Positions 53,034-61,717 of a DNA stretch of 64,000 bases are shown in pieces (the stretch's first letter is position 1; each line of letters begins with the position of its first letter). The stretch spans positions 25,112-89,111 of the forward strand of contig JANLTO010000129.1 of NCBI GenBank assembly GCA_031362985.1. The letters are read 5' to 3'. Below the pieces are notes generated by a model. The model made no database searches and had not been told where the DNA came from. It saw only the letters and a list, made by a program, of their open reading frames with translations. A program made the position numbers and the translations under genes. Source of the stretch: SHZL01 sp031362985. Lineage in GTDB: Bacteria; Pseudomonadota; Gammaproteobacteria; Xanthomonadales; SZUA-36.

Positions 53034-54887
53034 TCATGTGTCTGCCCGGCGTGTTTGCATTTGGCGCCGGCGCCAACCCAACAGAATCGCTACCACGATC
53101 ACCAACGCTGGAACCAGCACAACATTCACCAATTTGAGCTGAGTGCCGAGGCGATCAATGTCTCTCTGCAAATCAAGCTGCACCTGCCGCAACTCTTTGC
53201 GAATCTCAAGTTTTCGATCAACGAACCGCTGCAGCTCCTGCTTTTGCTCATCGGTCAGGACCAGCATGTCCGACTCCGGCCGCCCCGCCTGCAATTCAGT
53301 GAGCTTTCGCTCGGTTTCGGTCAATTCCTGCTGCAGGCGCTCCTCGGTTGCACGGTACTCAGTTTCGGCCTGAAGTTGCAACGCATCAACACGCTCAAAC
53401 GGCCGGACAGAACTGGCTCGCGTGCGTATGCTGATCAGGTCATTATTGCCCAGCAGGTTGTCAACCGCATTCACAGCGATGTTGCCGTTGTCAGCAAAAG
53501 CGGTGACCACATTCTGGCCCAGAAAAGCCTGCTTTTGCACCCACAGGCGGTCACTCAGCATGTCGGAATCCGCAAACATCAGCACGTTAATACCACCGCC
53601 AACGGACTCCTTCAGAACATTCTTGGCCGAACCTTCAGGTGGTGAGTCCGCAAAAGCAGAGCTGGCTGGACCGCTTATTCTCACAGCCAGCGCATATTTC
53701 TCCCCGGTCGGGTTAAAGCCCTGCATAAGGTCGTTTGGATTGGCCAGAAAGCGCATACGTGTCGCGTCAATGGGGCCAGCATTTTCGCTGCTTTCGACCA
53801 GCACCTCGATTGTTGTCGTCGCGCCCGGTACTTCTTGCAGCCAGCCGGTTGAGGAGAAATTCACCATCTCGAGATCAGCGCTGACCACATCATCTGCATC
53901 CATGGCTTCGCGTGGGACCGACAGGATTCCAATATGTCGCGTTCCGCCACTGCCCACTCCGAACTGCAGGTCTCCCAGCACTTTCTGGGTATCAAAGCTC
54001 AGCCCCCAGGCTTTCAGCAAGGGCTCCAGGGTTGACGAACTGCCTGCCTGCATCTGTGCCATAGGGTCCGACGGGTCACCACGATCAGATTCCGCCAGCG
54101 GGTCCAGGAACACCAGGAGGCGGCCTCCGCCGAGTACGAATTGATCCACCTTGACCAACAAATCCGGAGACAGGTTGCGCGGATGGACCAGCACCAGCAT
54201 ATCGAGCCCTTCGGGCAGACTGGTTTCTTGCGCATCGATGGATTTGATGGTGAACAACTGGCTCAGTTGTTCATACACCACCCACGGTTCGCGCGCGCTT
54301 TGGGTTTGCGGATCAAATCCGGCAGTCATGGGCAGACTGGAAATCAGGCCTATGGTTTTGCGTTGCGGGTGCCCCAGAAAGGAAACCATTTTTGCCAGGT
54401 CGTATTCGAGGAATTTCTCCTTGGTCGGCTGCAGGAACGGCATGGTCTGTACATCGTCCAGTGAATTGGTCGCCGCAATTCCAAGATACAAGGTAGTGCC
54501 GTCCACGCCTACAGGCACTGCCTGTAAGCCATAACGCGCCGCCTCATCTTCTTTCTCGGAAAAAGGCTCCGGGTCCACTTGGTGGATCTTCAGTTTGCCA
54601 TCACTGCGATTGGCAAACTCATCCAGCAATTCGTTAACGCGCTGCGCATAACTGCGGATTTGTGGCAGATCCCGGCTGCTTTCTTCAGAGAAAAACAAGT
54701 AGATATTGACCGGCTCTTGCAAGCCTGCGAGCACGTTGATGGTTCCTTCGCTCAGTGTGTACAGGTGGTTTTCTGACAGATCGAGGCGCATGCCGCGAAA
54801 CAATTTGCCTGACAGCATGCTGAGGGACGCAAAAAGCACCAGCAACAGCGCCAGCGAAACCGCGAAATAAAGTGATTTTTTCTGCAT
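53034..54887 (-). CDS. GldG-like ABC auxiliary protein (ABC_transp_aux)
   Basis: 617 residues. Helix at about 6-27, then a large periplasmic region with LDLSENHLYTLSEGT, LQEPVNIYLFFSEES, and DMLVLVHPRNLSPDLLVKVDQFVLGGGRLLVFLDPLAE, a coiled coil (about 515-580, ERLQQELTETERKLTELQ), and a C-terminal helix before an Arg-rich end. Related to GldG of gliding bacteria, where it joins GldA and GldF; here gliding is not implied. ATG 54887 follows GAGG by nine bases; a TTG at 54902 would lie ahead of that site. Confidence 0.87.
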   Translation of the reverse strand: MQKKSLYFAVSLALLLVLFASLSMLSGKLFRGMRLDLSENHLYTLSEGTINVLAGLQEPVNIYLFFSEESSRDLPQIRSYAQRVNELLDEFANRSDGKLKIHQVDPEPFSEKEDEAARYGLQAVPVGVDGTTLYLGIAATNSLDDVQTMPFLQPTKEKFLEYDLAKMVSFLGHPQRKTIGLISSLPMTAGFDPQTQSAREPWVVYEQLSQLFTIKSIDAQETSLPEGLDMLVLVHPRNLSPDLLVKVDQFVLGGGRLLVFLDPLAESDRGDPSDPMAQMQAGSSSTLEPLLKAWGLSFDTQKVLGDLQFGVGSGGTRHIGILSVPREAMDADDVVSADLEMVNFSSTGWLQEVPGATTTIEVLVESSENAGPIDATRMRFLANPNDLMQGFNPTGEKYALAVRISGPASSAFADSPPEGSAKNVLKESVGGGINVLMFADSDMLSDRLWVQKQAFLGQNVVTAFADNGNIAVNAVDNLLGNNDLISIRTRASSVRPFERVDALQLQAETEYRATEERLQQELTETERKLTELQAGRPESDMLVLTDEQKQELQRFVDRKLEIRKELRQVQLDLQRDIDRLGTQLKLVNVVLVPALVIVVAILLGWRRRQMQTRRADT

Positions 54888-54898
54888 GTCGGACCGCC

Positions 54899-55663
54899 TC
54901 AATCGGCCTTGCGGAATTCAAGAATAATCGTGTTCGCCATTAGCCAGGACGCTATAACCAGGGCGAAATAAAACATATCCCGGAGGTCAAGAATCCCTTT
55001 GGAAATCGAAGCGAAGCGGGTGAGGAAACTGAAATCGGCAATCATGTCGAGTACGCTCTGTGGCGCCCACCCGCTGAACACATTCATCACCATCGGCAAT
55101 CCACTCAACAGAAAGCCAAAACAAACCACGACGCTGAGAATAAACGCCACCACCTGGTTGCGCGTCAGAGCGGACATGCAGGAACCGATGGCAAGAAGGC
55201 CCCCAGCCATCATCCAGCTTCCAATATAGGCTGCCAATATGGACCCGTTATCCGGGTTCCCGAGGTAGTTCACGGTGAGCCAGGTGGGAAAGGTCAGCGA
55301 CAGCGCCAGCCCAATGAACAGCCATGCTGCCAGGTACTTACCGAGCACTGCCTGCCAGGTCGTCAAGGGCAGGGTCAGCAACAGTTCAATTGACCCGGAG
55401 CGCCTTTCCTCGGCCCACAATCGCATGGAAATAGCCGGAACAAGAAACAGGTATAGCCAGGCATGGAACTGAAAAAATGGCGCAAGGTCCGCCATGCCGC
55501 GCTCATAGAATGATCCCATGTAGAAGGTGAATACCCCCGACATGACCAGGAATATAACAATGAAAACCCACGCGACAGGGGTGGAGAAATATGAGCTCAA
55601 CTCCCTTCCTACGACGTTTTTCACGGCATTGAATGTGGAAACCGGTCGGATTGCCAGGCTCAT
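54899..55663 (-). CDS. ABC-2 type permease, GldF-like
   Basis: 254 residues with six hydrophobic segments and the ABC-2 pattern MRLWAEERRSGSIELLLTLPLTTWQAVLGKY. It pairs with the upstream ATPase, whose stop overlaps its ATG (ATGA), and with the GldG-like gene downstream. The predicted complex resembles GldA-GldF-GldG. Substrate unknown. Confidence 0.9.
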   Translation of the reverse strand: MSLAIRPVSTFNAVKNVVGRELSSYFSTPVAWVFIVIFLVMSGVFTFYMGSFYERGMADLAPFFQFHAWLYLFLVPAISMRLWAEERRSGSIELLLTLPLTTWQAVLGKYLAAWLFIGLALSLTFPTWLTVNYLGNPDNGSILAAYIGSWMMAGGLLAIGSCMSALTRNQVVAFILSVVVCFGFLLSGLPMVMNVFSGWAPQSVLDMIADFSFLTRFASISKGILDLRDMFYFALVIASWLMANTIILEFRKAD

Positions 55664-56595
55664 TTTGACCCCTCACCGGTGGTGATTTGGCGGAACACTT
55701 CGTCCATTCTTCCCGCTTCGAGACGTATTTCATGGACGTCCCACCGGTTTTGCCGTATGCGGTCGGAAATCGCTTCAAAAAGTGCGACTCCGGCAACCGG
55801 GAAAACGGTGAGTTCCCCTTCGCGAATTTCCACCCGCGCTGCCCCCGGCAATTCACTCAGTGCACTTGCAACCCGCTCTGCTTGGTCGACCACCATCGTG
55901 ACGGCGTTATGGTACCTCGATCTTGCGAGCAAACCCCTGGGCGAGTCATCTACCAGCAGGCGTCCATCTGCAATGATGATTGCCCGGTTGCACAATGCGT
56001 GAACTTCTTCAAGAACATGGGTGGAAATGACGATGATTTTGCCAGCAGCCATCTCGCGAATGAGAGCCCTGACTTCGTGCTTCTGATTGGGGTCCAGTCC
56101 GTCGGTGGGTTCATCCAGAATCAGAACATCAGGGTCATGTAGTATGGCCTGGGCCAACCCTACCCTGCGCTTGAAGCCTTTGGACAAGGTTTCGATGGGT
56201 TGCTCCGCTACGTCCTGCAGATTGAGGCGTTCCATGGCCAGGCCTGAAACCCGCTTCACCTCGTCCCCGGAAAAGCCCCGCGCCCGGGCGATAAACGCCA
56301 GGAAATGACGCGTTGTCATTTCACCGTAGGCGGGCGCGCCTTCCGGCAGGTAACCAATACACTGCCGGGCAGCAAGGGAGTCCGTGACAACATCATGACC
56401 GTTGATCGAGGCTGTACCTGAGGTCGGCGCCAGAAACCCGGTCAGCATTTTCATGGTGGTGGACTTGCCTGCGCCGTTGGGCCCGAGAAAGCCCAGCACT
56501 TCACCAGCCTCAATACTGAAATTCAAATCCTGCACAGCCGTCAGCCGGCCGTACCGCTTGGTCAGAGCCTGCGTTTCGATCCTGACATCACTCAT
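55660..56595 (-). CDS. ABC transporter ATPase, GldA-like
   Basis: 311 residues. Walker A GFLGPNGAGKST, Q-loop region YLPEGAPAYGEMT, signature LSKGFKRRVGLAQAIL and Walker B VLILDEPTDGLDPNQ; a C-terminal 90-residue domain is typical of the GldA/Nod-type ATPases. ATG 56595 follows GAAGG by eight bases; a frame of 18 more codons upstream lacks family similarity. First gene of the five-gene series ending with the DUF423 gene. Confidence 0.92.
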   Translation of the reverse strand: MSDVRIETQALTKRYGRLTAVQDLNFSIEAGEVLGFLGPNGAGKSTTMKMLTGFLAPTSGTASINGHDVVTDSLAARQCIGYLPEGAPAYGEMTTRHFLAFIARARGFSGDEVKRVSGLAMERLNLQDVAEQPIETLSKGFKRRVGLAQAILHDPDVLILDEPTDGLDPNQKHEVRALIREMAAGKIIVISTHVLEEVHALCNRAIIIADGRLLVDDSPRGLLARSRYHNAVTMVVDQAERVASALSELPGAARVEIREGELTVFPVAGVALFEAISDRIRQNRWDVHEIRLEAGRMDEVFRQITTGEGSK

Positions 56596-56856
56596 GTTTT
56601 TACCTTCTTTGTATGGGTGCTCGTGGGCCACTCCGGACATAGTGACCACAATTTCAGCAAAAAATTCTGGTCGGGCCGGTTATTTTTCAAGTCCCGGGAG
56701 GTGACTTTAGCAAAATGTTCCGGCCGGGGATGGCCCTGCGCATGGTAACTCAAGGCAGCCAGTACCCTACTACTTTTGCTCCATGACTTCTGCCACTGGT
56801 ACAGTTAGTCTTTCATGCCCAGATTGGACCTTGCCAATCAAGAGGAGCAATTCCGG

Positions 56857-57096
56857 ATGAGTATGTGGACCGCCATCGCTTTCATTGCTGTTGCAGGCAT
56901 CGTGGCCGAGGCTTTCCGCCACTACAACAAGGATAAGCTTTCCAAGGCGGACCTGCAGGAAATCGCCGCCATCAATCGCCGGCTCGACTCGGTGGAAACC
57001 GACCTACGCCAAAGGGTGGAAGTCATTGAGCGCATAATTACCGATCGTGCCGAACATCTTAAACGGCAGTTCGACCACCTGGACAAGGCCGGCTGA
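56857..57096 (+). CDS. Small PspB-like membrane protein
   Basis: 79 residues. One N-terminal membrane helix (MWTAIAFIAVAGIVAEAF) is followed by a charged coiled coil ending in VEVIERIITDRAEHLKRQFD. The layout and the ERIITD-like segment recall PspB of the phage-shock system, but pspA and pspC are absent. ATG 56857 is preceded by AGGAG about nine bases upstream. It converges with the LuxR-type regulator 24 bp away. Confidence 0.7.
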   Translation: MSMWTAIAFIAVAGIVAEAFRHYNKDKLSKADLQEIAAINRRLDSVETDLRQRVEVIERIITDRAEHLKRQFDHLDKAG

Positions 57097-57119
57097 GCCC
57101 CTGACGAAGACCTGCCCGT

Positions 57120-57761
57120 TCAGATCTGCCCCATCTCGAATGCCTTCAGAACAGCGCGTGTCCGATCCCTGACGCCCATCTTCGAGAGAATGTTGGACAC
57201 ATGATTCTTGATGGTGCCTTCAGCAACCCCCAGTGAATTGGCAATTTCCTTGTTACTGTAGCCTCCTGCCATCAAACGCAGGATTTCAGTTTCACGATCG
57301 GTGAGAGGATCCGGCCGGTCCAGGCTGGAGAAATCAGTCTTCAGGTTTTCCAACCCTTTTAACAGGCGCTGCGTAACCGCGGGTTTTACCATCGACCCTC
57401 CCTGCGCGACCGTCTTGACGGCATTCACCAGATCCGCCAGTGAGACGTCTTTCAGCAGGTAGCCGCGGGCACCTGCCTTGATCCCGGCAAGTACCATTTC
57501 ATCGTCATCAAAAGTAGTGAGAATGATGGTCGGAGGCAAGGCTCCTGCTTCCGACAAGGACAGCAAGACTTCCAATCCGGACAATTCCGGCATGCGCATG
57601 TCCAGCAGCACCACGTCCGGCTTGATTTCCGGAATGGTGCGGATAGCCTCCTTTCCGTCTGAAGCCTCTGCAACAACCTCTATTTCCTCGGATAGTTCGA
57701 GCAAGCTACGCACGCCTTTGCGTACCAGGTTTTGGTCATCAACCAGCATCACCTTGATCAT
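57120..57761 (-). CDS. LuxR/NarL-family response regulator
   Basis: 213 residues. Receiver with MLVDDQNLVRKG, phospho-acceptor Asp54 in VLLDMRMPELSG and YLLKDVSLADL; C-terminal helix-turn-helix LTDRETEILRLMAGGYSNKEIANSLGVAEGTIKNHVSNIL. Close in style to LiaR/DesR-type regulators. The start overlaps the kinase stop (ATGA), so they form one operon. Targets unknown. Confidence 0.93.
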   Translation of the reverse strand: MIKVMLVDDQNLVRKGVRSLLELSEEIEVVAEASDGKEAIRTIPEIKPDVVLLDMRMPELSGLEVLLSLSEAGALPPTIILTTFDDDEMVLAGIKAGARGYLLKDVSLADLVNAVKTVAQGGSMVKPAVTQRLLKGLENLKTDFSSLDRPDPLTDRETEILRLMAGGYSNKEIANSLGVAEGTIKNHVSNILSKMGVRDRTRAVLKAFEMGQI

Positions 57762-58963
57762 GTACCCGCCTCCAGGGGAACCCAGGCCTGCAGGGAAAAC
57801 CCTGCTCCCGGACTCGATTCTACTGTAAGTTCGCCGCCCAACTGGCGTAATCGCTCCGCCATCCCGTTTAACCCATTGCCGGTCCTCACCATGTCGACCC
57901 CCTTGCCGTCATCACGCGCTGTCATGGCAACGCCATTTTCATCCAGGCGCAATTGCAGCCAGAAATTTCGCGCCTGGGCATGGCGCACGCTATTGGTGAT
58001 CATCTCCTGGGCACAACGCAGCAACACCTGGGCGCGCAAGGGGTCGGTCATACCCAATTCAGCAGGGAGATCAAGATGGACGCTGGGTTCGGGCACACCC
58101 TCTGCCAGCGTTCTCAATGCAGCGGCCAGGTCGACCTTGTCATCTTGGCGCATTTCGCTCACCACCTCCCTGACATCCGCCAGCAGCAACCTGGCCAGCG
58201 AATGCGCCTGCTGAACATGCTCCAGGGCCTTTCCGCCCACCAGGTGAGTGGTTACTTCAAGATTCAGTGTGAGAGCAGTCAGGTGATGTCCGACCAGGTC
58301 GTGCAACTCACGTGCGATACGCACGCGTTCGGCGATGCGGGTATTTTCGGCTAGCAATGCTTGCGTAGCACGCAATTCCGAATTGACCTTACGCAGTTCA
58401 TCCCGCGCAGCAACCTGGCGCAATGCCACCACCGAACTCATGAATGCAAACAATGAAATTCCGAGAAACAACCCGGCGGTCAGCGCAGCATCGGCAAAAG
58501 TTACCCCAGGAATGGTATTGATGGTGATGGCCAGCAACACGTTCTGGCCAAGCAACCAGCTGAGGGCGGGAATCGCCGTCAGCATCCACGGCAGCATGCC
58601 GGCTATGATCAGCAGCAGGATGCCGCCAAGCCCCGATTGGGCCATCACGCTGACGCCAAGTGCACTCAGAGTCAGTACTGCGACCACCAGCAGGCGATGC
58701 CACAGCGGGGAGCGAATGGGTAATTCGCCCACCTGTTTCCAGTAGGTCAGGCCAAATACGAGGTGCAGCAGCCACCAGCCGAAATACTGCTCCTCCCCGA
58801 GGGGTTTCGTGTACAGCCAGGGCATGAGTAACAGCGGGACGGAAGCGCAGATCCAGGTGAACAGGCCCGCAAAACGCAACAGTTCCATCGGAGACAGGTG
58901 GCCAGCTAAAAAGATCTTGCGCCGCGCCGAGCGCCGCCATAGTCTTTTGCCGCTTCTGTTCAT
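57758..58963 (-). CDS. Sensor histidine kinase of the DesK/LiaS (HisKA_3) type
   Basis: 401 residues. Several hydrophobic segments fill the first 185 residues with little loop; then the HisKA_3 site with His221 in RIARELHDLVGHHLTALTLNLE, and an HATPase domain with EMITNSVRHAQA and NGLNGMAERLRQLGG. The membrane-embedded sensor suggests a membrane-state or lipid-related signal, as in DesK; this is inference. A GGAGG precedes the ATG by about nine bases. Confidence 0.92.
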   Translation of the reverse strand: MNRSGKRLWRRSARRKIFLAGHLSPMELLRFAGLFTWICASVPLLLMPWLYTKPLGEEQYFGWWLLHLVFGLTYWKQVGELPIRSPLWHRLLVVAVLTLSALGVSVMAQSGLGGILLLIIAGMLPWMLTAIPALSWLLGQNVLLAITINTIPGVTFADAALTAGLFLGISLFAFMSSVVALRQVAARDELRKVNSELRATQALLAENTRIAERVRIARELHDLVGHHLTALTLNLEVTTHLVGGKALEHVQQAHSLARLLLADVREVVSEMRQDDKVDLAAALRTLAEGVPEPSVHLDLPAELGMTDPLRAQVLLRCAQEMITNSVRHAQARNFWLQLRLDENGVAMTARDDGKGVDMVRTGNGLNGMAERLRQLGGELTVESSPGAGFSLQAWVPLEAGT

Positions 58964-59029
58964 CCAGTGAACCTCCGATCAATCGAGTATATTACCCCAG
59001 CCACCGCAACGAGATAGCGATTTGAACCC

Positions 59030-59587
59030 GTGAAAACCTCTGCCCCCTCAGTCCTGAATTTATCTGCATACTCTAGCGACGATTTGCGGAGCGTGCTGGG
59101 CCGTTTCGGGCTCTCGCTGGTCATTACGCCAGAGCAGCAACCCATTCCAGGCTCTTACTGGGGCGAACAGGAAGCCGGACTCATCGGCAGCCAATTACTG
59201 GCTCGAGCAGATACCCCCGTGCATTCCATTTTGCACGAGGCCTGCCACTTTATTTGCATGGACATGCAACGCCGGCAATCACTGGATACCAATGCCGGCG
59301 GGGGATACGACGAAGAAAATGCCGTGTGCTTTTTGCAAGTTCTGCTGGCGGACCAACTGCCCGGCATCGGCCGGGCGAAAATGTTTCGTGACATGGATAC
59401 ATGGGGCTACAGCTTCCGGCTGGGAAGTGCCCGTGCCTGGTTCGAGCAGGATGCTGAAGAGGCCAGGGACTGGTTGGTTCAGCACAGGCTGATCCATCGC
59501 CAGGGCAGAGCGGAGGCTGAGAACTGGTCCGATGGATCCGGCCTACCCTCAAGCTGGGTCCCGACCTATGGCGTGAGGGATCAATGA
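59030..59587 (+). CDS. Conserved hypothetical protein with a HEXXH-type motif
   Basis: 185 residues, no signal peptide. HEACHF at 69-74 fits the zincin HEXXH pattern; it is followed by GGGYDEENAVCFLQVLLAD, with an acidic pair that could be a third ligand (inferred). Rich in tryptophan near the C-terminus. The start is GTG 59030. The next gene, a GNAT acetyltransferase, overlaps its stop by 4 bp (ATGA). I do not recognise a named family. Confidence 0.72.
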   Translation: MKTSAPSVLNLSAYSSDDLRSVLGRFGLSLVITPEQQPIPGSYWGEQEAGLIGSQLLARADTPVHSILHEACHFICMDMQRRQSLDTNAGGGYDEENAVCFLQVLLADQLPGIGRAKMFRDMDTWGYSFRLGSARAWFEQDAEEARDWLVQHRLIHRQGRAEAENWSDGSGLPSSWVPTYGVRDQ

Positions 59588-60159
59588 ACGTTTGCAGGGC
59601 GTCCGGAATCCCCACCCTGCACACCGCCAGGCTTATGCTCAGAGAATTGCGGCAAAGTGATGCCGAAGCGGTGTTCACAATTTTTTCCGACCCGGAAACT
59701 GTCCTTTACTGGGGCCACGATTTACTCACGGACAAGAGTCAGGCCGAAGAAGTGGTTCGCACAAACCTCGAGTGCATAGCCGCCGGGAACTGCTACCACT
59801 GGGCAATTGAGCATGCTGCAACTGCTGAGGTGATTGGCACATGCACGCTATTCCATATCGACGTTAATAACCGGCGGGCAGAACTTGGTTACGTTCTCAA
59901 GCGGGATTTCTGGCGCCGTGGCCTGATGACGGAGGCCTTGATTGCGGTTATTGAATTTTCCTTCGATACACTCGACCTGCACCGGCTGGAAGCCGATACA
60001 GACCCGAACAATGCGGCCAGCAATGCCCTGCTGGAAAAATTCGGGTTTGTGCGTGAAGGTTTTTTCCGCGAACGCTGGTTTGTGCGAGGGTTATGGCTCG
60101 ACAGCGATATGTGGGGCTTGCTGAAATCCGAATATTGCGCGGGACAGGACTCCACCTGA
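59584..60159 (+). CDS. GNAT acetyltransferase of the RimJ/RimL type
   Basis: 191 residues. TARLMLRELRQSDAEAVFTIFSDPETV at the start, IGTCTLFHIDVNNRRAELGYVLKRDFWRRGLMTEAL holding the acetyl-CoA loop, and HRLEADTDPNNAASNALLEKFGFVREG. Likely N-terminal or small-molecule acetylation; the substrate is unknown. Translationally coupled to the HEXXH gene. It converges with the FHA gene with only 1 bp between. Confidence 0.9.
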   Translation: MNVCRASGIPTLHTARLMLRELRQSDAEAVFTIFSDPETVLYWGHDLLTDKSQAEEVVRTNLECIAAGNCYHWAIEHAATAEVIGTCTLFHIDVNNRRAELGYVLKRDFWRRGLMTEALIAVIEFSFDTLDLHRLEADTDPNNAASNALLEKFGFVREGFFRERWFVRGLWLDSDMWGLLKSEYCAGQDST

Positions 60160-60160
60160 A

Positions 60161-60583
60161 TCAAACCACGATCCATCCCCTCTGCCAGGCCAGTGCAGCG
60201 GCAGCCAGCACCGCTCCCAATAGTAACCACGGCAAATGGTTCCGCCGCTGCTTCAGCGCCGCGGCAGAGAGAACTTTGTCCGGCCGCAGTCCCGGCGCCT
60301 GCAGCACCCAGCGACAGTTGCCCAATCGAATTTCATCACCGCTACAGAGCCTGGCCCGGGTCACCGGGGCGCCATTGAGGTGTGTCACAAAGCCACCGAC
60401 CAGGCTTACCAGCTCCATCACGCCCTCCGGGTTCACCAGTATCTCGGCGTGACGCGGAGCGATGGTCTCATCATCAATGACCAGGTCGCATTCAGCCGAG
60501 CTGCCCACCAAAGTCCTTTCCGCCAGACCGAATGCCTGCCTGGCCACTTTGCCGGAAGCGCCTTTTAGTCGATAGGTGTGCAT
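60161..60583 (-). CDS. FHA-domain protein with a C-terminal membrane anchor
   Basis: 140 residues. An FHA phosphothreonine-binding domain (about 10-95) shows LVGSSAECDLVIDDETIAPRHAEILV and a GGFVTHLNGAPV turn; a membrane helix closes the protein (about 117-137, LPWLLLGAVLAAAALAW). ATG 60583 is chosen; the open frame upstream runs through a dispersed palindrome at 60606-60632 and is not credible coding. It lies downstream of truD on the same strand. Such proteins usually serve with a Ser/Thr kinase, none of which is nearby. Confidence 0.82.
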   Translation of the reverse strand: MHTYRLKGASGKVARQAFGLAERTLVGSSAECDLVIDDETIAPRHAEILVNPEGVMELVSLVGGFVTHLNGAPVTRARLCSGDEIRLGNCRWVLQAPGLRPDKVLSAAALKQRRNHLPWLLLGAVLAAAALAWQRGWIVV

Positions 60584-60605
60584 ATGAAAACCCGCTAAAT
60601 CATAG

Positions 60606-60632
60606 GGAAGCTCTGAATAAATCAGAGTTTCC
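60606..60632. repeat. Dispersed 27-bp palindrome, copy 3
   Basis: Arms GGAAGCTCTGA and TCAGAGTTTCC around ATAAA; 11-bp stem with a single G-T pair, the best-formed of three copies. It lies between truD and the FHA gene, both minus strand, 48 bp after the truD stop. The other copies are at 9913 and 32533, in the same orientation. A flanking TAAATCATAG resembles the flanks of the other copies. Confidence 0.87.
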
Positions 60633-60679
60633 ATAGGTCGTAGAATCAGCAAATAGTGCAATGGAATTGGAACATGGGT

Positions 60680-61717
60680 TCAACCTGTGGTCGAAATAAG
60701 CTCGTCGATGACCGTAGTGGCATAACTGCCCGGCGGCAGGACGAAATCCAGTTGCAGCTGATCTTCAAGAAGCTGCCAATGCATGGATTCCACTCGCAGG
60801 CGCAGGCTGCGCCGGTCGGCGTCCAGGCGCGCCTTGCACAGTCGCTCAATCAACTCACCGTAAGGCTCCAGCAAGGCCGTTTCCAGATCAGCCACAGCTC
60901 CCTGCGGAGCAAAGCCGGCATTCCCCGGCAAAGGGCCAGTGGGATGGAGGTCGAAATCCTTGCAACGCTGCACTTGTTGCACATCGCTTGAATCGCAGTG
61001 AAATACCGAATGGGTGCCATCCAGCATCACCACGTCCCCGTCGAGCAGTTGGTCCCAGTTGCCTTGCTGCACGCGCTGCGCCAGAACCAGGTTGAACATA
61101 AAGCTGCGTACTGCCGAAAGATAAATACTTTGTTTTGACCGGGGCAGGCGTCCGCCTTCCTTGAGCCAGCGCGCCCCCTTCCACACGTTGTCGCCGGCAT
61201 GGCCGAAACGCTGGGGCCCAAAGTAATTGGGCAGACCGCGCGAACGGATCTGTTCCAGTCGCACCGCCAGTTCATCCCGGTCGCCCCGCAGCCTACGCAC
61301 GACGATACTGAAGCGGTTGCCAGTCAGGACACCGCGCTTTAATTTCTTCTGGTGCCGCACGGCCTGGATGATGGTGGCATCGGGGATCTGCCATTCCTGC
61401 CAGGGCGCTTCTTGTGCCACCGTCACGGGAATGGAAAACCACTGCGTGGTTTCTGCGTGGCGGTCTTTAAGGCCCGCATAGCCCACGTCCCTGGCAGCAC
61501 AACCGGCTGCCAGCGCCAGTCGCCCGGCAATCCAATCGGTGTTGGCGCCCCGTTTGGTCAACTGCACCCACAGATGGTCGCCCTGCCCCGACGGGTTGTG
61601 TTGTGGAATTTCATCAACCCGGAAATCCTCAAGGCAGGTACGCAGTTCTCCGCTGGCTGCAGGCGGCCCGAGAAAGCGCGGCCAGTGCGGCAGAACGCGG
61701 AGGGAATTGATGTCCAT
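60680..61717 (-). CDS. truD: tRNA pseudouridine-13 synthase TruD
   Basis: 345 residues. Catalytic Asp is in GYAGLKDRHAETTQWFSI; FRVDEIP, RRLRGDRDELAVRL and NYFGPQRFG are family segments; the C-terminus YATTVIDELI is typical. It follows ispF with adjacent stop and start (TGAATG), as in many gammaproteobacteria. surE and pcm, which often follow, are not here; an FHA gene does instead. Confidence 0.95.
   Translation of the reverse strand: MDINSLRVLPHWPRFLGPPAASGELRTCLEDFRVDEIPQHNPSGQGDHLWVQLTKRGANTDWIAGRLALAAGCAARDVGYAGLKDRHAETTQWFSIPVTVAQEAPWQEWQIPDATIIQAVRHQKKLKRGVLTGNRFSIVVRRLRGDRDELAVRLEQIRSRGLPNYFGPQRFGHAGDNVWKGARWLKEGGRLPRSKQSIYLSAVRSFMFNLVLAQRVQQGNWDQLLDGDVVMLDGTHSVFHCDSSDVQQVQRCKDFDLHPTGPLPGNAGFAPQGAVADLETALLEPYGELIERLCKARLDADRRSLRLRVESMHWQLLEDQLQLDFVLPPGSYATTVIDELISTTG

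Noticed and set aside
60584..60661. An N-terminal extension of the FHA protein
   Set aside because: This stretch is the translation of the dispersed palindrome (giving a YSELP peptide also seen when copy 2 is translated after pstS), so it is repeat and not coding.
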